In this document: positions 47,794 to 58,401 of the stretch, piece after piece
Numbering within the stretch: the stretch's first letter is position 1
Layout: the number at the start of each line of letters is the position of its first letter
Assembly (NCBI RefSeq): GCF_030687895.1
Contig: NZ_CP117452.1
Location: 186,001 to 250,000, forward strand
Reading direction: 5' to 3'
DNA from: Pseudomonas sp. FP198
GTDB taxonomy: Bacteria; Pseudomonadota; Gammaproteobacteria; Pseudomonadales; Pseudomonadaceae
Length of the DNA stretch: 64,000 nucleotides
Notes under the pieces: model-generated
Databases searched by the model: none
What the model was told of the DNA's origin: nothing
Seen by the model: the letters and a program-made list of their open reading frames with translations, nothing else
Position numbers and translations under genes: made by a program

Positions 47794-48924
47794 ATGTCGG
47801 CCACCAAGAAGCCTGTAAACACTCCGTTGCACTTGCTCCAACAATTGTCGGGCAGCTTGCTCGAGCATCTGGAAAATGCCTGCTCCCAAGCTCTGGCTGA
47901 TGCTGAAAAACTGCTCGCCAAGCTGGAAAAACAGCGCGGCAAGGCGCAGGAAAAACTGCACAAGTCGCGAACCAAGCTGCAAGACGCGGCAACCGCCGGC
48001 AAGGCCAAGGCACAAACCAAGGCCAAGGATGCCGTGAAGGAGCTCGAAGACCTGCTCGATGCCTTGAAGGATCGTCAATCCGAAACCCGCGCTTACATCC
48101 TGCAACTCAAGCGTGATGCCCAGGAAAGCCTGAAGCTGGCCCAAGGTGTCGGTCGCGTTCAAGAAGCCGCCGGCAAGGCGCTGAGCCTTCGCGCGGCCAA
48201 GCCTGCCGCTGTATCGGCCAAGAAGCCGGCGGCTAAACCTGTCGCGGCAAAAACTGCGGCCAAGGCGCCCGTCAAGCCAGCCGCCAAAGTTGCCAGCAAG
48301 CCGGCTGCCAAACCAGCCGTGAAACCAGTCGCTGCCAGCGCTGCAAAACCTGCGGCGAAAAAACCGGCCGTGAAAGCAACTGCCAAGCCTGCCGTTAAAG
48401 CTCCTGCTGCCAAGCCTGTTGCCGCCAAACCAGCCGCAAAAGTTGCCGCCAAGCCTGCCGCTAAAACCGTTGCTGCCAAACCCGCTGCGACGAAGACCGC
48501 CGCTGCCAAGCCTGCTGCGAAAGTGGCGGCCAAACCTGCTGCCGCGAAGCCGGCCGCCAAGGCTGCCGCTGCCAAGCCCGCTGCCGCCAAGCCTGCTGTC
48601 AAATCGGCGGCCAAGCCGATTGCTGCTGCCAAGGCTCCCGTCAAAGCACCTGTAAAGGCCGTGGCAAAACCCGCAGCAGCCAAACCAGCCGCCAAGCCCG
48701 CAACGGCCAAGCCGGCCGCTGCAAAGCCTGCAGCCAAACCCGCTGCGAAGCCTGCCGTGAAAAAGCCTGCTGCTGCAAAACCGGCGACGACTCCGGTTGC
48801 CAAGCCTGCCGCGCCAGCACCAGCGGCCGCAGTGACGCCTGCGCCAACGGCCAGCACGCCGGCACCAGCGGTGAACCCAAGCGTAACCACCGCGCCGAGC
48901 ACCACTCCACCCCGCGCTTCCTAA
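47794..48924 (+). CDS. algP: Histone H1-like protein AlgP
   Basis: This 376-residue protein has an N-terminal helical region (about 1-125, LQQLSGSLLEHLENACSQALADAEKLLAKLEKQ). A lysine/alanine/proline repeat tail of about 200 residues follows, made of AAKPAAKPA- and AAAKPA-type units, ending in a Thr/Pro/Ala region. This is AlgP (AlgR3), a histone H1-like DNA-binding protein first linked to alginate control. The repeat DNA makes the complementary strand look open too, but that frame is an artefact. Repeat number is expected to vary between strains. Confidence 0.94.
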   Translation: MSATKKPVNTPLHLLQQLSGSLLEHLENACSQALADAEKLLAKLEKQRGKAQEKLHKSRTKLQDAATAGKAKAQTKAKDAVKELEDLLDALKDRQSETRAYILQLKRDAQESLKLAQGVGRVQEAAGKALSLRAAKPAAVSAKKPAAKPVAAKTAAKAPVKPAAKVASKPAAKPAVKPVAASAAKPAAKKPAVKATAKPAVKAPAAKPVAAKPAAKVAAKPAAKTVAAKPAATKTAAAKPAAKVAAKPAAAKPAAKAAAAKPAAAKPAVKSAAKPIAAAKAPVKAPVKAVAKPAAAKPAAKPATAKPAAAKPAAKPAAKPAVKKPAAAKPATTPVAKPAAPAPAAAVTPAPTASTPAPAVNPSVTTAPSTTPPRAS

Positions 48925-49385
48925 GGGGTAACTGCCGCGACGCGCAGCCGATGCAGCGCGTCGCGGTTGGTTTGGCCGGCATTCGCCACCAGCCTCTGCA
49001 GCCACTGCGCTGTCGCTTCATCCTGGCCCTTGGGCCAGTCTCCCGCCGTGGCTTCCAGCCGCTCCAGCAATTGTCGTTCGGCTTCCAGCTCCAGTTTCTT
49101 GATCTGTTCGCGCAGGCCACCCAGCCCGGCGTCATGAAGGGCAAGGTCTTTCCATTGTGTGCGCAACGTCCGCAATGGCTGGACGACGGCTGCGTCCCAG
49201 GGGCCGGCCACCTGCCGAAGCTGCTGCAATCTCTGCTCATCACAGGTGACCCCGCGTTGTTCCAGCCACAGCCCGCAAAGCACCAGGCAGACGTTCGCGC
49301 CTTCTGCCTGCAAGGCCAGGCACGCCGCTTCCACGCCAGGCCTGGCATAAAGGTTGATCGAAAAGCTCCACAGATCAGAGGACAT
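48921..49385 (-). CDS. TIGR02444/DUF2390 family protein
   Basis: This 154-residue protein begins MSSDLWSFSINLYARPGVEAACLALQ and continues with ANVCLVLCGLWLEQRGV. These are the landmarks of the TIGR02444 family. It is entirely helical and has no signal peptide. Function unknown. Its stop overlaps the convergent algP stop by 4 bases. Confidence 0.85.
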   Translation of the reverse strand: MSSDLWSFSINLYARPGVEAACLALQAEGANVCLVLCGLWLEQRGVTCDEQRLQQLRQVAGPWDAAVVQPLRTLRTQWKDLALHDAGLGGLREQIKKLELEAERQLLERLEATAGDWPKGQDEATAQWLQRLVANAGQTNRDALHRLRVAAVTP

Positions 49386-49435
49386 CGTGCTACTCGCGCC
49401 AGTTGCGAGCGAAGCTGGTAGACTCCGCCGCCATT

Positions 49436-51345
<1,910 letters not shown>

Positions 51346-51346
<1 letters not shown>

Positions 51347-51927
51347 TGGAAGCGTTGTCCCTGCCTATACCCGTCATGTGGATCGAGCCGATCTGGCTCG
51401 GTGTGCAAATCCTGCTGATTCTGTTGGTCGGTTATGTTGCCCAGCGTGTCGTCGCGCGCTTCCTCACGGGGCTCGGTGAACGTTACCCACTGCCGCCCCA
51501 ATTGGTGATCATCCTGCGCGGTGTGCTGCGCTGGCTGATCATGGGCAGCGCGGTACTGGTGGCGCTCGAACGCCTCGGCGTTTCGGCCACGGTGCTGTGG
51601 ACCGCGCTGTCGGGGTTCGTTGCCGTTGCGGCGGTGGCGTTCTTCGCCATCTGGAGCGTGCTGTCGAACCTGCTCTGCGCCATTCTGATCTACACCGTCG
51701 GGCCGTTCCGCCTGGGTGACGTGGTCGAGCTGGTCGAGGCCACCGACAAGCCTGGGATCAAGGGGCGGGTGGTGGCGATCAACCTGCTCTACACCACCTT
51801 GATCGAACCCGAGGAGCTCGGTACCGGCAGCTCCATGGTGCAGGTGCCCAACAGCCTGTTCTTCCAGCGTTCGGTCCGGCGCTGGCGCGGCAGCGAAGCG
51901 TTTCCGGTCGGCGGTTTCGTCGAATAG
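51346..51927 (+). CDS. MscS-like mechanosensitive channel (short form)
   Basis: This 193-residue membrane protein has three helices (GVQILLILLVGYVAQRVV; IILRGVLRWLIMGSAVLVAL; and the pore helix GFVAVAAVAFFAIWSVLSNL). A short beta-domain with GPFRLGDVVELVE follows, matching the TM3-beta region of MscS. It is shorter than MscS (about 286) and lacks most of the C-terminal vestibule. The start ATG overlaps the ABC-F stop (TGATG), so the genes are coupled. Confidence 0.85.
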
Positions 51928-52021
51928 TCCGAAACCTGGGCGGGTTCTGAAAAAAACGGTGGTTATCCGCACGGCGGCGCATTAGCTTATTCGTTTCGAC
52001 GGAACTGAGCCGAGGTGTGCG

Positions 52022-52654
52022 ATGTTGCTGGAAACGTGGCTGGCGTTCTTCGCCGCCTGCTGGGTCATCAGCCTTTCGCCGGGCGCCGGTGCCATTGCAT
52101 CGATGTCCAGCGGTCTGCAATACGGTTTCTGGCGTGGCTACTGGAACGCCCTGGGCCTGCAATTGGGGCTGGCGTTGCAGATCGTGATTGTCGCCGCCGG
52201 TGTCGGCGCGATTCTCACCGCGTCGGCTACCGCCTTCTACGCAATCAAGTGGTTCGGCGTGGCGTACCTGGTCTATCTGGGCGTCAAGCAATGGCGGGCC
52301 ATTCCCGCAGACCTTAGCGACGACGCGGCGGTGCGCCCCATCGGCAAGCCCCTGGCTTTGGTGTTCCGCGGTTTCCTGGTGAACATCAGCAACCCCAAGG
52401 CGCTGGTATTCATGCTCGCGGTGCTGCCGCAGTTCATCGATCCCCATGCCCCGTTGGTCAAGCAATACCTGATCCTGGGCGTGACCATGATCTGCGTCGA
52501 CCTCATTGTCATGGCCGGGTACACCGGGCTGGCATCCAAGGTCCTGCGTTTGCTGCGCACCCCGAAACAGCAACGGCGGATGAACCGGACCTTCGCCGGC
52601 CTGTTCATCGGCGCGGCAGGTCTGCTGGCGACGATTCGCCGGGCCGCGGTGTAA
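52022..52654 (+). CDS. LysE/RhtB-family amino-acid exporter
   Basis: This 210-residue protein has about six helices. The N-terminal WLAFFAACWVISLSPGAGAIASMSSGL and the later VNISNPKALVFMLAVLPQFI are the family hallmarks. RhtB-type proteins export amino acids such as homoserine and threonine, or analogues. The ATG at 52022 follows GAGG. The substrate is unknown. Confidence 0.9.
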   Translation: MLLETWLAFFAACWVISLSPGAGAIASMSSGLQYGFWRGYWNALGLQLGLALQIVIVAAGVGAILTASATAFYAIKWFGVAYLVYLGVKQWRAIPADLSDDAAVRPIGKPLALVFRGFLVNISNPKALVFMLAVLPQFIDPHAPLVKQYLILGVTMICVDLIVMAGYTGLASKVLRLLRTPKQQRRMNRTFAGLFIGAAGLLATIRRAAV

Positions 52655-52680
52655 CGAAAAATTTGTGCTAGGACGCTTCT

Positions 52681-52771
52681 GTGGCGAGGGAGCTTGCTCC
52701 CGCTGGGCTGCGTAGCAGCCCCAAAAGAGGCGGTCGCTACGCAACCGAGCGGGAGCAAGCTCCCTCGCCAC
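52681..52771. repeat. REP doublet, GTGGCGAGGGAGCTTGCTCCC family
   Basis: GTGGCGAGGGAGCTTGCTCCCGC and its inverted copy flank inner arms GCTGCGTAGCAGCC. It lies between the convergent LysE and LpoB-paralogue genes. Confidence 0.88.
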
Positions 52772-52797
52772 GAAAGGCGCTTACTTGGCAATGCGCT

Positions 52798-53541
52798 TCA
52801 GCGCAGTATCACCGGCGCGGTATCCCTCGGCAGGTTATTGCGCTGCACCGGCTCGCCAGGCTGTTCATGGCTCGGGCCACCGAGCTGCTCGCTCAACTGC
52901 CGCGCCACGTCTTCACCCAACGCCTTGGACACTTCGCGCACGACCCGTGGGCGATTGAGGCTGATACGCACGTCCCGGTGGTTCAACAGCTTGGTGTCCT
53001 GGCCCTCGCCCATGGCGGTGAAGGCCGAGGTGATTTCATAGGTCTTGGTGTTGATCAGGCTGAAATCCGCCACCAGCGACAGTGCAAGCACCGCCGAGTA
53101 GCTGTCGGCAGTGCCCAGCTCGTTGATGTCCCGAGTGAAATCGATGTCCGACACGGTGCCGAACAGCACATAGTCGGCGCCCTTGAAATGCCCGGCCTTG
53201 ATTCGCTTGATCACGTCGTAGACATCGCCCGTGGACGATGCGGTGTGCGGCGTGCCCTGCACCAGCTGGAACATCCCGCTGCGCAGGATCTCGCCCTTGA
53301 TGTCGCCAGTGAACTTGCGCAGTTCGCCTTGCTCGATGTAGCTGCTGGTCGCTTCCATCTCTTCGTAGCTCGACGACGCGCTGGCGCTGTACGGGTTCGC
53401 CTGGAAGTTGCTCTGGGCCGAAACGGTGTGGATGTATTCTTCCACGCGTTGCTGGTACGCCAGGTCAGTCACTGCGACTCTTGGGGCCGCCTGCGCACTG
53501 AATGCGCAGGCCAGGGCCATGATGCCGATCCATGTACGCAT
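52798..53541 (-). CDS. LpoB/CsgG-like periplasmic protein (LpoB paralogue)
   Basis: This 247-residue protein has a signal peptide (GIMALACAFSAQA) but no lipobox cysteine, so it is periplasmic rather than lipidated. The ADYVLFGTVSDIDFTRDIN and LVADFSLINTKTYEITSAFTAMGEGQD stretches have the beta-alpha pattern of the CsgG/LpoB fold. It lies 3 bases downstream of lpoB and is therefore co-transcribed. A long Ser/Ala-rich insert (about 48-65) is unusual. It may assist the LpoB-PBP interaction, which is inferred from fold and position. Confidence 0.75.
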   Translation of the reverse strand: MRTWIGIMALACAFSAQAAPRVAVTDLAYQQRVEEYIHTVSAQSNFQANPYSASASSSYEEMEATSSYIEQGELRKFTGDIKGEILRSGMFQLVQGTPHTASSTGDVYDVIKRIKAGHFKGADYVLFGTVSDIDFTRDINELGTADSYSAVLALSLVADFSLINTKTYEITSAFTAMGEGQDTKLLNHRDVRISLNRPRVVREVSKALGEDVARQLSEQLGGPSHEQPGEPVQRNNLPRDTAPVILR

Positions 53542-53544
53542 GGC

Positions 53545-54132
53545 TTAACGCTCCGTGGTCTTGCGGATTTCTTTCTCGTCCATCCATTCGGCCAGACCGC
53601 TTTCGACATCGATCAGTTGCAGGCTGAATTTGTAGAAGACGTCCTTGTAGTCTTCGCTGCGCTTGACGATCGAGCTGATGGAACCCTCGATGCGGTACTT
53701 GGCGGCGATCATGTTGCCGGTCTTGGCCACTGTGCTTTTTTTGTACAGGCCGCTCTGGTTCTGCAGCTTGAGCTGGTCGACCTGGCTGTCCATGGCATTG
53801 TTGTCACTGGCAAAGCGTGCCGCGCCGGTTTTCATCAGTTGGGTCTTGATGCTGGTAGTGATCTCGCGAGTATCGATGTACTCGCTGGTCTTGTTCTTCA
53901 CGTCGTAGACCTGCACCACCGGACGGCCCTGCAGGATGCCGGACTGAGCGAGGGAGCGGGTCATGGACTCGGCGATCATCTGCAGGTCGGTGGAGCCGAA
54001 TTCGTTGGTGACGGTTTCCACGGCCTTGGTGTCGCCGTAGCTGATGTTCTTGTTGCCCAGGACCGGCGAGTTGTTGGCGCAGCCGCTGACCAGCAGGGCG
54101 GCCAGGGCGAGGGAGGAGATGCGTAGGAACAT
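53545..54132 (-). CDS. lpoB: Penicillin-binding protein activator LpoB
   Basis: This 195-residue outer-membrane lipoprotein has the lipobox LLVSGC (Cys18). The LpoB-type domain contains NSPVLGNKNISYGDTKAVETV, TREITTSIKTQLMKTGAARFAS, KYRIEGSISSIVKRSEDYKD and YKFSLQLIDVESGLAEWMDEKEIRK. In enterobacteria LpoB stimulates PBP1B. The ATG at 54132 is chosen because it gives the signal peptide; the open frame upstream runs through a REP. The ycfL gene upstream matches the E. coli ycfL-lpoB order. Confidence 0.88.
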   Translation of the reverse strand: MFLRISSLALAALLVSGCANNSPVLGNKNISYGDTKAVETVTNEFGSTDLQMIAESMTRSLAQSGILQGRPVVQVYDVKNKTSEYIDTREITTSIKTQLMKTGAARFASDNNAMDSQVDQLKLQNQSGLYKKSTVAKTGNMIAAKYRIEGSISSIVKRSEDYKDVFYKFSLQLIDVESGLAEWMDEKEIRKTTER

Positions 54133-54181
54133 TTGGGTGCTCTCTGAGAGAATAAACGGATTAGTCGGCCGTGCCGACAAT

Positions 54182-54281
54182 CCCCGTGGCGAGGGAGCTT
54201 GCTCCCGCTGGGCTGCGAAGCTGCCCCAAAATCTTGCGGTTGCTGCGCAACCGAGCGGGAGCAAGCTCCCTCGCCACGGGG
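54182..54281. repeat. REP doublet within the ycfL-lpoB operon, GTGGCGAGGGAGC family
   Basis: CCCCGTGGCGAGGGAGCTTGCTCC and its inverted copy bracket about 50 bases, with inner arms GCTGCGAAGCTGCC. It lies in the 180-base gap between ycfL and lpoB and would form a large hairpin in a polycistronic message. Confidence 0.9.
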
Positions 54282-54312
54282 CTGGTGCAAGCCTGATCGA
54301 CCGGAACAGGGC

Positions 54313-54684
54313 TCAAGGGGTATTGATTTCCAAACGGAAATCCACGGCCTTGGGTGTCGGTGCGATGGCCGGCAGGAAGCGGGTCTGTTCGCCATACAGC
54401 GTCAGGGTTTTCCAGCTTTCCTCTTCGGCGATCGGGAAGCCTTCCGGCCCCAGCCAGGCAAAGCGGTAATACATAGTCTTGTTGTTGAAGCTGGTATTGC
54501 TCAACTGCACGTTGACGGTCATGTAGCCGTTTTCGCGGGCGACGCGCATGGCGCCGGCCACAATGTTTTTTGTCTTGCCCATCGCCACGACCTTGCTGGC
54601 GGCAGTGCCCGGCTCCGGTGGCGGTGGGGTGGCGCAACCGGCCAGCAAGGCCAGGGCGCCGACGGCGATCAGTTTTAAACGCAT
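54313..54684 (-). CDS. YcfL-family lipoprotein
   Basis: This 123-residue lipoprotein has the lipobox ALLAGC (Cys17) and a Pro-rich spacer (ATPPPPEPG). A DUF1425/YcfL beta-sandwich follows, with VNVQLSNTSFNNKTMYYRFAWLGPEGFPI. In E. coli ycfL lies directly upstream of lpoB; the same neighbour relationship is kept here. Its own role is not established. Confidence 0.85.
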   Translation of the reverse strand: MRLKLIAVGALALLAGCATPPPPEPGTAASKVVAMGKTKNIVAGAMRVARENGYMTVNVQLSNTSFNNKTMYYRFAWLGPEGFPIAEEESWKTLTLYGEQTRFLPAIAPTPKAVDFRLEINTP

Positions 54685-54702
54685 GTGAACAAGACTCCGT
54701 TC

Positions 54703-56097
54703 TTAAGGTTGCTTGAGGGCGATGGCGGTCGGGTTGGCGCTCGGGATCACCTGGGCCGCGAGGCCGCCGGCGAAGACTTGGCTGCCCACTGCCCGCAGGC
54801 TGACGACCTGGTAGCGCTGATCAACCTTGACCTTGACCACCGAGCCGCCTACCGCACTTGGCAGGGTGACCTGGTGTTCGCCCTTCTTCAGGCGCAGGCG
54901 CACCACTTGGGTGTAGTCCGGCAAGGTGCGCCAGGTGCGGGTGTCGGCGCCTTCGAGCACGGCCGAGGTGATGCCCACGGCCAGGCCGGCCAGCGGGTTG
55001 GTTTCGTTGATCTGTTTCTGTGCGACGCCACGGGTGATGGCCCGCACGGTCGTGCGCAGGATGATCCCCGGCATGTCGTCGCGCAGGGCCCGGCGCGACA
55101 TGGCGGTGGTGCTGTTGAGCTGGGTCAGGTCCAACTGACGGCCGTCGACGCCGATCTGGGCGAAGGTCGCGGTGGAGGTGTCCGGCTTGATCAGGGGGAA
55201 GGACAGTGGCGTGATAACCACATTGCCGCTGATCGGCAAGGGCAGCGGGATTCGCATCGAGTCACGGGATGGCGCCAGGCCGCTCTGCACCACAATCAGG
55301 ACGTCACTGTCATCGTCCTTCGCGGCAGGCTTGTCGAGGTTGAGCAGCGCCTGCTCCAGCAGCGGGGTGTTGGGGCGCAGTTCGGCGGCCTTGCGATAAC
55401 CCGGCGCGGCCAGATCTTTCTCGCCCAGGGCTTCGTAGACGAAACCTGCCAGGTAATGGCTGAACGCGCTCTGGTAACTGTTTTTCAGGCTGACCACTTC
55501 AGGGGCGTCAAGGCTGGCGACCGGATAACCCTTGAGGTCCTTGTATTCGGTCTTGACCCCCTGTTTCTCCGCGTCCTCCTCGCGCTTGAGGTATTCCTTG
55601 TCGCGCAGGTCGGCGATCACGGCTTCGCGCTCGTGGGTCTTCTTGATCTGCATCCGTGCGCCGTCGAAGTCATTCACCGCCAGCAGGTTCAACGCCATCT
55701 GAGTGGTGAGCATGACCTTTTCATAGTCATAACCCTCATAGCGCCGGACTTTGTCATTGACCAGGAAACTGCCGAACTGCGCGACGTACTTGGCGGTATC
55801 GAGCTTGACGGCGTCTTCCCACTGCCCGACTTGCTGGTCGGCGCTGGTCCAGGCGGTCTGGCTGCCGGACAGGTCGCCCTTGGCGCGCAGCAGCTCACCC
55901 TTTTCGAAGAAATAGAGCAGGTCTTTGTCTTTGCTGGTGTTGTTTTTTTCCAGCAGGGTCAATGCCGCGTCGACGTTGCCCGAGGCCAGTTGCTGATTGG
56001 TCTGGGCCAGCTCGCTGTCGTAGTTGCGAAACGCCGAGCAACCGGACAGCAAGGTGATCGCGCCGAGGGCGACCGAGAAAAGAGCACGGGATGCCAT
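54703..56097 (-). CDS. COG3014-family lipoprotein
   Basis: This 464-residue lipoprotein has the lipobox LLSGC (Cys20). Helical TPR-like repeats fill the first half (TNQQLASGNVDAALTLLEKNN, YLAGFVYEALGEKDLAAPGYRKAAEL). A beta-rich second half holds RALRDDMPGIILRTTVRAI and YQVVSLRAVGSQVF. It resembles COG3014 proteins found before ycfL-lpoB in Vibrio and Shewanella. It begins the operon, with the promoter at about 56240. Function unknown; a cell-wall synthesis role is inferred from context. Confidence 0.8.
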   Translation of the reverse strand: MASRALFSVALGAITLLSGCSAFRNYDSELAQTNQQLASGNVDAALTLLEKNNTSKDKDLLYFFEKGELLRAKGDLSGSQTAWTSADQQVGQWEDAVKLDTAKYVAQFGSFLVNDKVRRYEGYDYEKVMLTTQMALNLLAVNDFDGARMQIKKTHEREAVIADLRDKEYLKREEDAEKQGVKTEYKDLKGYPVASLDAPEVVSLKNSYQSAFSHYLAGFVYEALGEKDLAAPGYRKAAELRPNTPLLEQALLNLDKPAAKDDDSDVLIVVQSGLAPSRDSMRIPLPLPISGNVVITPLSFPLIKPDTSTATFAQIGVDGRQLDLTQLNSTTAMSRRALRDDMPGIILRTTVRAITRGVAQKQINETNPLAGLAVGITSAVLEGADTRTWRTLPDYTQVVRLRLKKGEHQVTLPSAVGGSVVKVKVDQRYQVVSLRAVGSQVFAGGLAAQVIPSANPTAIALKQP

Positions 56098-56204
56098 GAA
56101 CACTTCTTCCCTGAGTATCAGCCGGGGGGTGCGGGTCGGGCTGGGGCGATCCACGGACAGGCGCTTTTGCGCCGTCGGTTCCTCAAGTCCAGAGGAGCTT
56201 TTAT

Positions 56205-56225
56205 GCCTTCTTCTAATAAGAAGGC
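56205..56225. promoter_or_regulatory. Perfect hairpin at the start of the lipoprotein operon message
   Basis: GCCTTCTT-CTAAT-AAGAAGGC is a perfect 8-bp inverted repeat. It overlaps the expected start site of the minus-strand operon promoter, so it could be an operator or a 5' RNA stem. Confidence 0.45.
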
Positions 56226-56230
56226 GGCGC

Positions 56231-56259
56231 ATTATAAGCAGTGGATTTGCTTATGTAGT
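56231..56259 (-). promoter_or_regulatory. Sigma-70-type promoter of the COG3014-ycfL-lpoB operon
   Basis: On the minus strand a perfect TATAAT (56231-56236) has a weak -35 (ACTACA) at a 17-base spacing. Transcription would begin about 125 bases before the COG3014 ATG. The rest of the 313-base divergent gap, up to the FTR1 start, shows no clear Fur box. Confidence 0.5.
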
Positions 56260-56410
56260 GGCTTTTTAGTTTCTAAATGATGTTTTTGTGATGTCATCTT
56301 CAAAGCATGAATATCCGATGAAAATGCCTGGCCGTAACACATCGGTGCTTGAGCCAAGCGCATTGGAAGTGAACAATGTGTTACTTCTTATTTCCAATCG
56401 AGAGTCATTC

Positions 56411-58309
56411 ATGACTGCCCCGTTTCGTTTCCTGGCCTGGATTGCGCTACCGATGCTTGCGCTTTGCAGTGCCGATCTGCTGGCTGACACTGTTGAAGGC
56501 GCGCCACAGGCGCTGCACTTGCTGGATTACATCGGGGCGGATTACCCGGCGACCGTCGACGCGGGGAAGGTCATCGACGATGCCGAATATCGCGAGCAAC
56601 TGGAATTTACCCAAGTGCTGGAGGGGCTGGTCGCCGCACTGCCAGGCAAGCCGGAAAAAGCTGAGTTGACGCAAGGCGTCGGTACGTTGCGCAGCGCGAT
56701 CAGCCAGCGCCAGGACGGCGCTGACGTGGCCCGTCTGGCGCGGCAGCTGGGGGCCAGGCTGGCCGTGGCCTATGAGGTCAGCCAGGCGCCGGTGATCACC
56801 CCGGACCCGACGCGCGGGGCGCCGTTGTATGCCCAGAACTGCTCGGTGTGCCATGGTGACAGCGGTGCCGGCGACGGTCCGGCGGGTGTCGGCCTGGAGC
56901 CGCCGCCCTCGAACCTGCGCGACGGGCAGCGCCTGGATCGCCTGAGCCTCTACGCGATCTACAACACCTTGGGCATGGGCGTCGAGGGCACCGATATGCC
57001 GGCCTTCGCCGATCAGCTCGACGACCGTCAACGCTGGGACCTGGCGACCTACATCGCCAGCTTCAGCGCCGACCCGGCTGCGGCCAAGGGCGAGCAGACC
57101 TTCAACCTCGCCGACCTGGCCCGCCAGACCCCGGCCGAAGTCCTCGCCGCCCAGGGGCCTGCGGCAGCGGCGACGTTCCGCGCACAGCGCGCCCAGCCCC
57201 CGCAGGTGCAGCGCGGCCCGGCGCAGTTGCTCGACTACACCGCCGCGACCCTGGACAAGAGCATCGCGGCGTATCGCACAGGTGACCACGACCAGGCCTA
57301 CGACTTGTCGGTGGCAGCGTACCTGGAAGGCTTCGAGCTGGTGGAAAGCTCACTGGACAACGTCGACGCCAGCGTGCGTAAAGATACCGAGAAGGCCTTG
57401 ATGGCCTACCGTCAGTCCCTGCAGGACGGTTTGCCGATCGAGCAGGCCGAGCAACGCCTGGACGCGGCCAAGGCCAAATTGAAAGAGTCCGCCGGCCTGC
57501 TCGGTGGCGATGGCTTGAGCTGGTCGCTGAGCTACATTTCGGGCTTGCTGATTTTGCTGCGCGAAGGCCTGGAAGCGATCCTGGTCCTGGCGGCCATCCT
57601 GGCGTTCCTACGCAACACCGGCCAGCAGTCGGCGGTGCGCAGCGTCAACGTCGGCTGGGGCCTGGCGCTGCTGGCCGGCCTGGCGACCTGGGCAATCGCC
57701 GCGTACGTGATCGATGTCAGTGGCGCGCAGCGTGAATTGCTCGAAGGCGCGACGGCATTGTTCGCCAGCGTGATGGTGCTGTGGTTGGGTGTGTGGATGC
57801 ACGACCGGCGCCACGCGGCGGCCTGGCAGGATTACATCAAGAGCAGCCTGGTCGGCGGCGGAGGCCGTTTCGGTTTCACGATCCTGGCATTTTTCTCGGT
57901 CTATCGAGAGCTGTTCGAGGTGATCCTGTTCTACGAAACCCTGTGGCTGCAGGCCGGCCCGGCCGGGCATGACGCGGTGTTGGCCGGTGGCGCGACGGCG
58001 CTGGTGCTGCTGGTGGGACTGGCCTGGGTGATCTTGCGCGGCTCGGCGAAATTGCCGCTGGCGCTGTTCTTCAGCATCAACGCCGGTTTGTTGTGTGCGT
58101 TGTCGGTGGTGTTTGCCGGCCATGGCGTGAAGGCCTTGCAGGAAGCCGGAATCTTCGGCACGCGGCCGGTGGCGTTCTTCGAGTTCGATTGGCTGGGCAT
58201 CCACGCCGATGCTTATTCCCTGACGGCCCAGGCGGTAGCGATCATCGCGATCGTTGTGCTGTACGGGCGCAGTTGGGTGGCGGAGAAACGTCGGGTGCAG
58301 GTTTCCTGA
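56411..58309 (+). CDS. Cytochrome c-FTR1 iron permease fusion
   Basis: This 632-residue membrane protein has a signal peptide (about 1-26). A monoheme cytochrome c domain follows (C144-S-V-C147-H148, distal Met in GTDMPAF near residue 196), then a helical linker (about 270-365). The FTR1 permease domain (about 370-630) has both iron-binding REXXE motifs: REGLE at 384-388 and RELFE at 499-503. FTR1 permeases import iron, usually after oxidation of ferrous iron. The fused cytochrome suggests electron removal is built in, in place of a separate oxidase. The ATG at 56411 is chosen for the signal peptide; the frame is open 41 codons upstream. Confidence 0.88.
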   Translation: MTAPFRFLAWIALPMLALCSADLLADTVEGAPQALHLLDYIGADYPATVDAGKVIDDAEYREQLEFTQVLEGLVAALPGKPEKAELTQGVGTLRSAISQRQDGADVARLARQLGARLAVAYEVSQAPVITPDPTRGAPLYAQNCSVCHGDSGAGDGPAGVGLEPPPSNLRDGQRLDRLSLYAIYNTLGMGVEGTDMPAFADQLDDRQRWDLATYIASFSADPAAAKGEQTFNLADLARQTPAEVLAAQGPAAAATFRAQRAQPPQVQRGPAQLLDYTAATLDKSIAAYRTGDHDQAYDLSVAAYLEGFELVESSLDNVDASVRKDTEKALMAYRQSLQDGLPIEQAEQRLDAAKAKLKESAGLLGGDGLSWSLSYISGLLILLREGLEAILVLAAILAFLRNTGQQSAVRSVNVGWGLALLAGLATWAIAAYVIDVSGAQRELLEGATALFASVMVLWLGVWMHDRRHAAAWQDYIKSSLVGGGGRFGFTILAFFSVYRELFEVILFYETLWLQAGPAGHDAVLAGGATALVLLVGLAWVILRGSAKLPLALFFSINAGLLCALSVVFAGHGVKALQEAGIFGTRPVAFFEFDWLGIHADAYSLTAQAVAIIAIVVLYGRSWVAEKRRVQVS

Positions 58310-58315
58310 AGTCAT

Positions 58316-58380
58316 TTCGCGAGCCGGCTCGCTCCCACAGGAGGTAGGCTATCCATTGTGGGAGCGAGCCCGCTCGCGAA
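58316..58380. repeat. REP doublet with short spacer, GTGGGAGCGAG family
   Basis: TTCGCGAGCCGGCTCGCTCCCACA is followed after about 18 bases by its inverted copy. It separates FTR1 and yaiI, both on the plus strand. Confidence 0.88.
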
Positions 58381-58401
58381 GCTTTTGAAGAGGAAGACCC
58401 G

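Noticed and set aside
48159..48905. Long minus-strand open frame opposite algP (Ala/Gly-rich)
   Set aside because: It is the mirror of the KPAA codon repeats of algP; composition follows from the repeat and no start signal is present.
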